64,000 nucleotides of DNA from Streptomyces sp. NRRL S-87 (GTDB lineage: Bacteria > Actinomycetota > Actinomycetes > Streptomycetales > Streptomycetaceae). A program made the translations under genes and the position numbers. This document shows positions 28,735 to 36,802 of this stretch, piece by piece. Numbering within the stretch: the stretch's first letter is position 1; each line of letters opens with the position of its first letter. Under the pieces are notes generated by a model. That model saw only the letters and a list, made by a program, of their open reading frames with translations. It was not told the DNA's origin and did no database searches. The stretch spans positions 62,001-126,000 of the forward strand of contig NZ_JOGB01000005.1 of NCBI RefSeq assembly GCF_000719335.1, in the 5' to 3' direction.

Positions 28735-29310
28735 TCACGGCGCGTACGCCCGGTCCGCGACGAGTTCCAGGACCGGCCGCCAGTCCTCCATGTCCCCGAC
28801 CGCCAGGCCGACGACCTTCCCCGCGTCGTCGGCCTGCCGGAGTGTCACCGCGGCCGCCGCGTCCGGATCGGCCTCGAACGCCGCCACTTCGGCCGGCCCC
28901 ATCACCCCGCCCTGGACCCGCAGGGTCAGCGTGCTCTGCGCCGACAGTGCCCGCCCGGGTTCGACCGCCGCCAGGTACCGCTTCGCCGGCACGTGCAGTC
29001 GCACCAGCCGCGCGACACGCGCTCCGAGCAGGTCCTGGACGGCCGCCGCGCCCGTCTCGGCGTGGCCCGCGTCATCACCCGGACGGAGCAAGTGCCCCAG
29101 GTCGTGCACGAGTCCCGCGACCTGGAGCTCCTTGTCGGCCGGGTGCGAGCGCCGGAGCAGGTGCGCGGTCTGCAGCGCGTGGTCGTACAGGTCGACGGGG
29201 TCGCCGGTGCGGTCGGGCGTGTCCCATGCGCCGCGGCAGGCGTCCAAGAGATCCACGAGTTCCGCGACACTGCGTACCGCGCGCCCGTCACGCATGCTGG
29301 TCTCCGCCAC
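28735..29310 (-). CDS. HD-domain metal-dependent phosphohydrolase/oxygenase-like protein
   Basis: 191 residues from GTG at 29310, chosen because GGAAGGGA lies about 6 nt upstream; the frame stays open to an ATG at 29358. HALQTAHLLRR and AGLVHDLGHLL give the His and His-Asp metal ligands of the HD superfamily. Another conserved-looking His lies in VRLHVPAKRYLA. The QxxH spacing and overall size resemble the mixed-valent diiron oxygenase PhnZ group as much as nucleotide phosphohydrolases. Ordinary HD enzymes cleave phosphate esters, PhnZ-like ones cleave C-P bonds. Substrate unknown. Confidence 0.8.
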   Translation of the reverse strand: MAETSMRDGRAVRSVAELVDLLDACRGAWDTPDRTGDPVDLYDHALQTAHLLRRSHPADKELQVAGLVHDLGHLLRPGDDAGHAETGAAAVQDLLGARVARLVRLHVPAKRYLAAVEPGRALSAQSTLTLRVQGGVMGPAEVAAFEADPDAAAAVTLRQADDAGKVVGLAVGDMEDWRPVLELVADRAYAP

Positions 29311-29431
29311 GACGAGTCCCTTCCGAAGGCCGTCCGTCCACCGGGGCGAGCAGATCACGGTCGGGTGAACACTCCGAGGTACGGGACGCTGAACTCCCGG
29401 CGACCAAGTGAAAACAGGCTGGAACTCATCC

Positions 29432-29445
29432 CTCCCTCGAGGGAG
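29432..29445. promoter_or_regulatory. Perfect palindrome in the HD/peptide intergenic region
   Basis: CTCCCTCGAGGGAG at 29432-29445. The 300-nt divergent space also has TACGCT twice, 14 bp apart (29470 and 29484), possible -10 elements or activator half-sites for the peptide gene at 29617. No regulator is known. Confidence 0.3.
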
Positions 29446-29616
29446 ACCCGTTCAACGATCGAGCGGATCTACGCTCAAATGTGTACGCTGAGGCACACGG
29501 ACGGCCTCACCAGGCCGCAGCCGTAGCGAACACGAACGGCGCCACCGCGACCGGATCCCCCATCCACCCGGCCCGCGGCCGCACCCGACGGGTCACGCGA
29601 CATGAAGGAGTGCGCG

Positions 29617-29790
29617 GTGTCACCTGAGTTGAAGAAGCATGATCAAGTCCTGACCGAACGCACCGAGCGGCCCGTCCGCCGGTCCGACGAGCTCGGCAGC
29701 CTCGAGGTGTGGGCCCGCTCCGCCCCCATCCGACTGGCCGGGTACGAGGACGACCTCGCCGAGCCCCACATCCTTCCGGGCATCGACTGA
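29617..29790 (+). CDS. 57-residue cysteine-free peptide of unknown function
   Basis: Start GTG at 29617 is fixed by an ideal AAGGAG six bases upstream (the in-frame ATG at 29602 overlaps that site). The N-terminal half is charged (SPELKKHDQVLTERTERP); the C-terminal half is different in character, LEVWARSAPIRLAGYEDD ending in an acidic, Pro-containing tail. No signal peptide, no Cys, no membrane helix. A bipartite leader/core look and acidic end could suit a ribosomally made, modified peptide or a small regulatory protein, but no modifying enzyme is adjacent. It converges on the large NTPase gene across a terminator. Confidence 0.65.
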   Translation: MSPELKKHDQVLTERTERPVRRSDELGSLEVWARSAPIRLAGYEDDLAEPHILPGID

Positions 29791-29806
29791 CGTTCCCGAA
29801 CGACGC

Positions 29807-29836
29807 CGCCCCCGCGACCGGACCGGCGCGGGGGCG
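29807..29836. terminator. Bidirectional hairpin between peptide gene and large NTPase gene
   Basis: CGCCCCCGCG (29807-29816) pairs with CGCGGGGGCG (29827-29836), loop accggaccgg. It lies between two converging stop codons. Confidence 0.7.
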
Positions 29837-29857
29837 CCGCCACGCGGCAACGGACGC

Positions 29858-32800
29858 CTACGGCAGCTCGACGTCGAACCCCTGCCGGGTCGGCACGACC
29901 CGGAAGCCGAGGGTCTCCACGGCGGCCTTCAGCCCTCCCTTCCCCTGCTCCTTGCGGAACCGGTCGTACGCCTCCAGGCCGAAGGTGCTCTGCAGCGCCT
30001 GCCCGAGCTCCAGCGAGCTCAGTGGACGGTCCTCGCTCCGGGCCCGCCGCAGCAGGTCGTGCACGGCCTTCTTGAAGTCCTCCGGACCGCCGCGGCCGCG
30101 CGGCCGTGAGGCCAGGGAACGCAGCACCGCGGGGTCGACGCGGTACGGCCCGGGCGTACGGGCCGGGGCGGCCCGGACGACGGCCTCGGCCGGCTCGGCA
30201 ACCGGGTCGGTGGTCGAGGCCACGGCGGCTCCGGAGGCGGGGGCTGCGGCCGCGGGGCCGGGACCCGGGAGGAGCAGCGCCGGCTTCGACCCGCCCGGGG
30301 GCGGGAGCGCGCCGAGCGGCTCCGCGTTGGTCAGCGCCTCCGGCGTCTCGCCCGGATAGGTGGGTTCCCAGGCGCGCAGCCCCTCGTAGCTGAATCCGAG
30401 GTAGAACTCCACGGACTCGTTCACGTCACGGGTCTGCCGGAACCGGTTGCGGGGCGTGAAGAAGGCCGGCAGCTGGCTGCGGGCCACCCTCAGCCGACCG
30501 GACTGGGGGCTCTTGATCTCCTCGATCACCCCGCTGACGCGCGCGAGCTCCTGCGGACGGCTCCAGAACCCGCTCGGCCCGTAGCGCTGCCGGCCCATCT
30601 CGCTGAAGTGCACCAGCGGGTGCGGCCGCGAGCTGCTGCCGAACCACTCGAAGCTCCACTGCCTGCGGTGCTGCCGGCTCAGGCGCTTGCACTCCTCCAG
30701 GTAGTAGCGGATGCGGTCCTCGTCCTGGGCGTCCCCGCGGTGCCAGATGACGAAGTGCAGGATGTAGAGGTAGTAGTTCGCGTCGAGGCTGTTGCGTTCG
30801 GACGCGAACCAGGCGAGACGCTCCAGCGCGTGCGTCTCCGAGTACTCGGGGATGCGCCGGTAGGACTGGAACCACAGGCGCAGGTCCGCGTCGGTGGCCC
30901 GCCCGCTGTCGACGGCCGCGCCCGTCATCTCGGCGATGGTGCGGGCCTGCTCCACCGGGAGCCGGGACCAGTCGCGGCCGCCCTTCGCGTACAGCGTGCG
31001 GGCGATGGCCACGTCCACCTCGGGGTTGTCCTTGCCCCGGCTGCGCAGCTCCTGCCACTGCTCCACGAGCCGCTCGACGTCGCCGTAGAGCGCCGTCAGC
31101 TTGCTGTCGAGCTTCTGGTAGTACTGTCCCTCGGCGTTGAGGTTCCGGAGGTTGTCGAGGAGCTCCTCGGCGCGCCCGATCTGCTCCGTGACCCAGACGG
31201 CCGTGCTGTCGTCGCCCTCCATGAAGTCCGCCAGGCTCTCCTCGCCCGAGGTCTTCCACAGGCGCTCCACGACCGTGGCGATCAGCTGGATCGGGGTCGA
31301 CCACGTGAATTCCGTGTTCTTGAACTTGCTGGCGGCGGTGAACGCCTCCATCGCGAGGTCGAACAGCGGCTCGATCTCGGTGAGGAGCTCCTCCGGCGTG
31401 TGCCGCTCCGTGGTGTCCCGCAGGATCTGGTTGAGCTTGTTCTCGATCCAGAACCGCCGCACCATGCCCAGGGTGTGCCAGTGCGTGGCGTCCCGGCCGT
31501 GCGACTTCTCCACCGCCTTGAGGACGAACCCCTCGGCCTTGCCGAAGTCGGTCTTGACCTTGTAGATGGCGAAGCGGCCACGGTGGTTCCAGAAGTGTGC
31601 GTTGTCCGGGCACTGCGTGGTGAGCACCTCGAACACCTCGGCGCCCGCTTCCTTCGACATGGACTCGATGAGCTCCGAGAAGTTGTCGGGCTTCTGACCG
31701 TAGCCGGACGAGCTGGTGCGCCGGGTGAACAGCTCGTTGAGCAGGCCCGTGGTCGTCATGTTGTTGGGGCCCAGCAGCTTCGTCGTCTTCCGGATGAAGT
31801 CCACGGAGATCTTGCCGAGGCCGTAGCGCTCGCCGTCGAACTCGCCGCTCAGGACGGCCTCCGCGATCAGGGGGTGCAGCAGGCGCAGGGCGCCGCGCTC
31901 GGTGACGACCAGGTGCCGCAGGTCCGGGCCCAGGAGCGCGGTGAGCTCCTCGTCGGTCACCGGTGAGTAGAGCGGTCGGTCGTGCCCCAGCCAGGCGTCG
32001 ACCATGACGATCGGCAGCCCGCGCTCCTGGCCGTAGCGGGTGAGGAGCGCGAGGTGGCGGGCGAGCTCCTTGCGTTCCCGGGTGAGGCCGGTGAAGTGGT
32101 TGCGGACGTAGGAGGCGATGCCTTCGAACTGCTCCTCGTACACGCACAGGCCGAAGAAGAACGGCGAGAGCTTCGGTGCGGCCACGACGTCCCCGGCGTC
32201 CGTGGCGAGGCCGTCCAGGAGCCGGAGCGCCCGGTCCGTCTCCGCGCGTTCCCGGAACTTCTGGAGGAAGCGTTCGCGTTCGGTGCCCTGGAGCGGGTCC
32301 AGCAGCTTGTGCTTGGTCTCCTTGCGGTCGGCGTTGGTGCGGTTGACCCACAGCAGCACGGCACGGGTGTTGCTCTGGGCCAGGGAGTGGACCAGCTCGT
32401 CGCGGTCGTATTCCGGCAGGATGGCGGACTCCGCGATCACGAGCGCGGGGAAACCGGTCTCCTGGTAGATCTCGTCGATCCGGTCGGCCGTCGTCTCCGA
32501 GTACTGCCTCAGGAGCACGGTCGGATAACTGCGGTGCAGGTCCCACGCCACGCGGCGGGCGAGCGTCGTACCGCCCGCGCCCGGGGAGTGGTCCAGGTGG
32601 ACGGTGGCGAGCTGGTGGTCGCTCAGGCGCTGCGTCACGTCCTTGAGGAGGCCCGGGTAGGCGTCCCGTTTGACGTCGATGGGGATCTCGAGCTCGTGCC
32701 AGGTGGGCGGTCGGCCGCGCCAGAACTCGTCGGTGAGCTGCTGGGTGCCCTCCGTGCCGGACAGGATCTCGGAGTGCAGCACCTCCAGGTCGACCGACAA

Positions 32801-34702
32801 CCGGTGCAGATCGGACCACTTGAGGGCCCAGCGGCGTCCTTCGAGGCCCGGCAGGGACGGCGTCGAACCGCTTCCCTCCGGGGGCAGGGACTCGGCGACG
32901 ACGCCGAGGAACCCGTCGATGTCGAAACCGTCGACGGCCGGCGCCTGGGCGAGTTCGAGGAGCTCGGTGATCCCGTCGTACCGCTCGTCGATGTACTCGA
33001 TCACCGAGTCGATCTCCCCGTCGTGCGCCCCGGAGCGCAGGACCAGGACGGCCGCCGACTGGTGCGGGGTGCCCTCGTGGGTCTCGTCGATGAGCTGTCG
33101 TACCCGCTGGAGGTGACCGCGGCGGCGCCACAGCCGGTCCGAGTCGGTGGCCGGCTCGTCGTGGGTCGTCCAGCCGTTGGCCATGAGCCAGTTCGTCGCG
33201 TTGCCGGGCGGTACGGGCATCCGGTTGGCGCCGAAGACGCTGACGTGGCGCCGATCCGCGAGTTCGGGCACGACCACGCTGGACAGGCCGTCGTCGTCGC
33301 TGTCCGGATCGAGGTCGACCACGGTCGCCCAGCCGCAGTGGGCCAGTGCCGTCAACTCCGGCCGGGAGTCGACCTCGTCGGCGATCAGGAACAGGTCGAT
33401 CCCGCCGTGCGTCTGCCGGAACGGCTTCCAGCGGCGCAGCGCCTCCTGCGCCGTGACCGGCTTCGCCCCGGTGGCGGTGGCCGCCCCGGTGGTGCTCGTG
33501 CCGATCTCCGCCGCTATGTCGACCCACAGCTCCTGGTGGTGCTCGCGCAGCAGCAGGCGCGCGGCCCAGCCCGCACTGGCCAGCGCGGCGCGCCGCAGCG
33601 CCATGTCGTCCAGGGGCTTGGCGGCCCAGTTGAGACCGGCGGCGACGCGGGCCATGAGCAACTGGCGGCGCCACACGTCCACGCGCTTGTGCTCGCGGGA
33701 CATCAGTACGTCGTCCGTCTGCCCGCGGATGCTCCGCAGGAGGCTGACCAGCCCGGAGTCGTTGAAGTCCAGCTCGACGGGCACCGTGAGCTTCTCGCCC
33801 TCGAGCCGGGCGAGCAGCGGGAGCACCCGGCCGCTGGTGGAGCCGCCCAGTCCGAACAGCAGGGCGGACAGCTCCAGATAGGCGTGGTCGTACAGGAGGG
33901 GCGTGGGCACGTCCCAGTTGACGTCGATCAGCCAGTACGCCAGGTCCTTCGTCAGCCGGGAGCCGCGCACGAGCACGTTGCGCAGGTGCAGGTCGCCGTG
34001 GGCCGGCCCCCGGAAGGCGGGCATGGTCCTGTCGGCGACGCCGAGGGTGGGGTGGAGCAGGACCAGCGGGTCCGGCAGGAGCTCGCCCTCGTGGCGGAAG
34101 ACGTGGCCGGTGCGCTGGAGGCGGCCGAGGACCTCGCGCACGCGGGCGCCGCGCCGGTCGTCCGGGAAGTCCTGGCCGAGCCACTCGCGCAGCACGGTCC
34201 CGACCGTGCCCCGGTAGTCGGGCGCTCCCGCCGCGTCGAGTTGCGCGCCGAGCAGTTCGCGGGCGGCCCGTCCGCAGGACTCCTCGCGGTCCTCCGCGTC
34301 GACGTGGTCGGCCGAGCGCAGTAGGTCGAGGCTGAAGCCCGCGATGTCGTAGACGTCGACGCTCGCGCCCGCGACCTGGAGCGAGCGGACCAGCTGCGGG
34401 AGCCGCGTACGGCCGAACTCGCCGAGTCCGCCGGCGAAGGCGTGGTGGGCCGCCGCCTGGGAACGCCCGGTGGAGAAGCCCGCCTTGAGGATGTACTGAC
34501 CGTTCAGGACCGGGTCGCCGGTCCGGCCCGGTTTGTTGCCGATGTCGCAGAGCATCACCCGGGCATCGGTGTAGCCGCCCGCGAGTGCCTTCACGATCTC
34601 GACCGAAGCATGACCCGGTAAGTGGTTGCGCAGCAGTGCCAGACCGGACTCCAGCAGGTCCTGGCCGGAGCCCGTGTCGTTCTCCGCCGAGTAGTTCTCC
34701 AT
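29858..34702 (-). CDS. Giant multidomain protein: phosphotransferase-like domain, STAND-like P-loop NTPase, helical repeats, C-terminal OST-HTH/LOTUS-like domain
   Basis: 1614 residues. Residues 1-380 look like an aminoglycoside-phosphotransferase/kinase fold: HGDLHLRN (His 235, Asp 237, Asn 242) and LIDVNWD (Asp 260). Residues about 380-560 are an unassigned alpha/beta region. A P-loop region begins IPIDVKRDAYPGLLKDV; its Walker A is SPGAGGTTLA (706-715), where the usual Lys is Gly, and the Walker B-like strand is ALVIAES (Glu 758). About 1000-1370 is helical, TPR-like. A beta-rich block (FWSRPQELARVSGVIEE to VEFYLGFSYEGL, about 1385-1440), a Pro/Ala linker and an OST-HTH/LOTUS-like end (about 1530-1614) follow. 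No signal peptide or membrane helix. ATG at 34702 lacks a Shine-Dalgarno site but has TAGCCT 6 nt upstream. Its order recalls animal SAMD9-type NTPases; a defence or stress-signalling role is inference. Confidence 0.85.
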   Translation of the reverse strand: MENYSAENDTGSGQDLLESGLALLRNHLPGHASVEIVKALAGGYTDARVMLCDIGNKPGRTGDPVLNGQYILKAGFSTGRSQAAAHHAFAGGLGEFGRTRLPQLVRSLQVAGASVDVYDIAGFSLDLLRSADHVDAEDREESCGRAARELLGAQLDAAGAPDYRGTVGTVLREWLGQDFPDDRRGARVREVLGRLQRTGHVFRHEGELLPDPLVLLHPTLGVADRTMPAFRGPAHGDLHLRNVLVRGSRLTKDLAYWLIDVNWDVPTPLLYDHAYLELSALLFGLGGSTSGRVLPLLARLEGEKLTVPVELDFNDSGLVSLLRSIRGQTDDVLMSREHKRVDVWRRQLLMARVAAGLNWAAKPLDDMALRRAALASAGWAARLLLREHHQELWVDIAAEIGTSTTGAATATGAKPVTAQEALRRWKPFRQTHGGIDLFLIADEVDSRPELTALAHCGWATVVDLDPDSDDDGLSSVVVPELADRRHVSVFGANRMPVPPGNATNWLMANGWTTHDEPATDSDRLWRRRGHLQRVRQLIDETHEGTPHQSAAVLVLRSGAHDGEIDSVIEYIDERYDGITELLELAQAPAVDGFDIDGFLGVVAESLPPEGSGSTPSLPGLEGRRWALKWSDLHRLSVDLEVLHSEILSGTEGTQQLTDEFWRGRPPTWHELEIPIDVKRDAYPGLLKDVTQRLSDHQLATVHLDHSPGAGGTTLARRVAWDLHRSYPTVLLRQYSETTADRIDEIYQETGFPALVIAESAILPEYDRDELVHSLAQSNTRAVLLWVNRTNADRKETKHKLLDPLQGTERERFLQKFRERAETDRALRLLDGLATDAGDVVAAPKLSPFFFGLCVYEEQFEGIASYVRNHFTGLTRERKELARHLALLTRYGQERGLPIVMVDAWLGHDRPLYSPVTDEELTALLGPDLRHLVVTERGALRLLHPLIAEAVLSGEFDGERYGLGKISVDFIRKTTKLLGPNNMTTTGLLNELFTRRTSSSGYGQKPDNFSELIESMSKEAGAEVFEVLTTQCPDNAHFWNHRGRFAIYKVKTDFGKAEGFVLKAVEKSHGRDATHWHTLGMVRRFWIENKLNQILRDTTERHTPEELLTEIEPLFDLAMEAFTAASKFKNTEFTWSTPIQLIATVVERLWKTSGEESLADFMEGDDSTAVWVTEQIGRAEELLDNLRNLNAEGQYYQKLDSKLTALYGDVERLVEQWQELRSRGKDNPEVDVAIARTLYAKGGRDWSRLPVEQARTIAEMTGAAVDSGRATDADLRLWFQSYRRIPEYSETHALERLAWFASERNSLDANYYLYILHFVIWHRGDAQDEDRIRYYLEECKRLSRQHRRQWSFEWFGSSSRPHPLVHFSEMGRQRYGPSGFWSRPQELARVSGVIEEIKSPQSGRLRVARSQLPAFFTPRNRFRQTRDVNESVEFYLGFSYEGLRAWEPTYPGETPEALTNAEPLGALPPPGGSKPALLLPGPGPAAAAPASGAAVASTTDPVAEPAEAVVRAAPARTPGPYRVDPAVLRSLASRPRGRGGPEDFKKAVHDLLRRARSEDRPLSSLELGQALQSTFGLEAYDRFRKEQGKGGLKAAVETLGFRVVPTRQGFDVELP

Positions 34703-34762
34703 ACGGGAAGGCTACCGACGCGGCCCCCGCAACTCACCGGTCGCGACGGGATCCGTTGCAGT

Positions 34763-34789
34763 GGCCGCGGGACCGCGGCCCCGTATCAT
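34763..34789 (+). promoter_or_regulatory. Inverted repeat and -10 box ahead of the membrane/coiled-coil gene
   Basis: GGCCGCGG-ga-CCGCGGCC (34763-34780) is a perfect 8+8 dyad followed by TATCAT (34784-34789), a good -10 hexamer for the rightward gene starting at 34867. The dyad would sit between -35 and -10, where a repressor could act. It lies in the 164-nt space divergent from the large NTPase gene. Confidence 0.4.
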
Positions 34790-34866
34790 CGGCGCAGCGC
34801 GGCAGGCCGAACGTCGGTCCGGGCGAGGGCCGTTGGCGGTTCGGCCGGGGCAGGGAGGAGCCATCC

Positions 34867-35538
34867 GTGGAGGCATTGGTCGTCGCCGTCATCGGCGTGT
34901 GCGGGACGCTGTGCGCGACGTGGATCGGCCAGCGCAGCGCGGAGCGCGCGACGGCAGCGGAGCGGAGCAGCGCGGAGCGGCTGCGCCGGCTCGACGAGAG
35001 CGCTCGTGCCGCGGAGCGCATGGCGGACCTGCGCCGGGGGAACTACATCGCCCTGAACCAGGCCGCGCGCCGCTACTTCGGCGTCCTCAACGACGCACTG
35101 CACGCGCTGCCGCCGGACCGGGGCGCGCCGGACCGGGGCGCGCCCGAGCCGGACGGGGCGGAGCAGGACGGGGCGGAGCAGGACGGGCCGGGTCCCGACG
35201 GGCCGGCCACCGAGCTGGACGAGGTACGGGGCGAGTACCGGGCCTGCTACGCGCAGGCGCAGATGGTGGTGCCGGACCCCGTGCTGGCGGTGGCGTCGGC
35301 GGTCAACCGCGAGCTCAACCAGGCGTACGGGATCGTCAAGCGCCTGCAGAGCGGCACGCAGCGGGAGTCCGACGGCCCGCAGCGGATCCGCGCCCACCTG
35401 GACGCGGCCCGTGACCGTCTGCACGAGCTGCGCCGGGAGATGCGCGCCGACCTCGGGGTCGCCGAGGTCACGTCCCCGCGACGGCCGCCCGACGCGGTGC
35501 GGGAGACGGCCCGTTCCGCCGAGGGCGATCTTCGCTGA
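34867..35538 (+). CDS. Membrane-anchored coiled-coil protein, unknown function
   Basis: 223 residues from GTG at 34867 (AGGAG upstream). An N-terminal hydrophobic helix (EALVVAVIGVCGTLCATWIG) is followed by a long charged helix rich in Arg/Glu/Ala, probably coiled coil. A low-complexity Asp/Gly/Pro segment encoded by two pairs of 15-bp tandem repeats (35113-35142 and 35152-35181) separates it from a second helical half (DAARDRLHELRREMRADLG). The gene is divergent from the giant NTPase gene. The type is common in Streptomyces and unassigned. Confidence 0.75.
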   Translation: MEALVVAVIGVCGTLCATWIGQRSAERATAAERSSAERLRRLDESARAAERMADLRRGNYIALNQAARRYFGVLNDALHALPPDRGAPDRGAPEPDGAEQDGAEQDGPGPDGPATELDEVRGEYRACYAQAQMVVPDPVLAVASAVNRELNQAYGIVKRLQSGTQRESDGPQRIRAHLDAARDRLHELRREMRADLGVAEVTSPRRPPDAVRETARSAEGDLR

Positions 35539-35586
35539 CCGCGATCGCGGGTTCCGGCGGCCCGGTCCCCGGGGCAGGCTGACCCC

Positions 35587-36582
35587 ATGAAGCTGCTGAT
35601 GCTGGGTGGGACCGAGTTCGTCGGCCGCGCCCTCACCGAGGAGGCGCTCGGGCGCGGTTGGGACGTCACGGTGTTCCACCGGGGCCGCCACGTCCCGCCC
35701 GCCGGGGTCCGTTCGCTGCACGGGGACCGCACCGCCCCCGGCGGGCTCGCGGCGCTGGCCCACGGGGAGTGGGACGCCGTCGTCGACACCTGGTCCGGGG
35801 CGCCGGTCGCGGTCCGGGACGCGGCCCGGCTGCTCGCCGGGCGCGCCGCCCACTGGACGTACGTTTCCAGCCGTTCCGTCTACCGGTACCCGACCCCCGC
35901 GGGCGCGGCCGAGGACGCCCCGGTCGTCGACTCCTCCCCGGACCTCGCCGAGGCCCCGTACGCCGAGGCCAAACGCGGCGGCGAACTCGCGGCCGAGGCG
36001 GCCTTCGGGCCGGACCGCACCCTGCTGGTGCGCGCCGGGCTGATCCTCGGGCCGTACGAGAACATCGGCCGGCTGCCCTGGTGGCTGGCCCGCGCCGCGC
36101 GCGGCGGCCCGGTCCTCGCCCCCGGCCCGCACGGGCTGCCGATCCAGTACGTCGACGTCCGCGACCTCGCGCGCTGGACCGCGGACGCCCTCGCGGCCCG
36201 GCTCGGCGGCCCGTACGACCTGGTCTCCCCGCCGGGCCACGCCACCATGGGCGCGCTGCTCGACGCCTGCGTCCGCACCACCGGTGACCGCGCCGAACTG
36301 TGCTGGACCGACCCGGAGACGGTGCTGGCCGCAGGCGTCGAGCCGTGGACGGACCTGCCGGTCTGGGTGCCCGCAGGGGCCGACCACGACGCCGTGCACG
36401 GCGCCGCCGTCGGGCGGGCGCTGGCCGCCGGGCTGCGCTGCCGGCCGGTGGCCGAGACGGTCGAGGACACCTGGGCCTGGCTGCGCTCCGTCGGCGGCAC
36501 CGCGCCGCACCGCCCGGACCGACCGCCGGTCGGGCTCGATCCGCAGCGGGAGGCGGAGCTGCTGGCGGCCAGGGGGCGCTGA
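35587..36582 (+). CDS. NAD-dependent epimerase/dehydratase-type extended SDR
   Basis: 331 residues from ATG at 35587. The nucleotide-binding motif is LGGTEFVGRALTEEAL, and the active site is preserved as SSRSVY and PYAEAKRGGE (YxxxK). The C-terminal half matches NAD-dependent epimerase-like reductases with an Asp/Trp-rich end. Cofactor probably NAD(P), substrate unknown. No ribosome site; CAGGCT lies 6 nt before the ATG, consistent with a leaderless message. It stands alone between the coiled-coil gene and a tandem repeat. Confidence 0.87.
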   Translation: MKLLMLGGTEFVGRALTEEALGRGWDVTVFHRGRHVPPAGVRSLHGDRTAPGGLAALAHGEWDAVVDTWSGAPVAVRDAARLLAGRAAHWTYVSSRSVYRYPTPAGAAEDAPVVDSSPDLAEAPYAEAKRGGELAAEAAFGPDRTLLVRAGLILGPYENIGRLPWWLARAARGGPVLAPGPHGLPIQYVDVRDLARWTADALAARLGGPYDLVSPPGHATMGALLDACVRTTGDRAELCWTDPETVLAAGVEPWTDLPVWVPAGADHDAVHGAAVGRALAAGLRCRPVAETVEDTWAWLRSVGGTAPHRPDRPPVGLDPQREAELLAARGR

Positions 36583-36653
36583 GGCCGGGCCGGGACCCTG
36601 CCGTCACCCGAGGCGCCGGCGCCCCGGCCCGCCGTGGCACCGACGCACGGGCC

Positions 36654-36741
36654 GGTCGTGCGGGGCCCGTCCGGCGGCCGGTCGTGCGGGGCCCGTCCGG
36701 CGGCGGGTCGTGCGGGGCCCGTCCGGCGGCGGGCCCGTCCG
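36654..36741. repeat. 26-bp tandem repeat, about 3.4 copies
   Basis: The unit ggtcgtgcggggcccgtc followed by cggcggcc begins at 36654, 36680 and 36706; the second and third copies differ only in the last bases, and a partial fourth follows. It lies between the epimerase stop and the TetR gene. Confidence 0.9.
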
Positions 36742-36802
36742 CGTGCGCGTGCGCGACGACGACGGACGCGGAGAGTGACGGGGCGTTGGATAGGATCCCG
36801 GC

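Noticed and set aside
29617..29790. Graspetide or lanthipeptide precursor call for the 57-aa peptide
   Set aside because: No Cys for lanthionine and no ATP-grasp or other maturase gene adjacent; left as unknown.
31982..34324. 780-codon rightward frame inside the giant NTPase gene
   Set aside because: Antisense shadow with no domain-like sequence.
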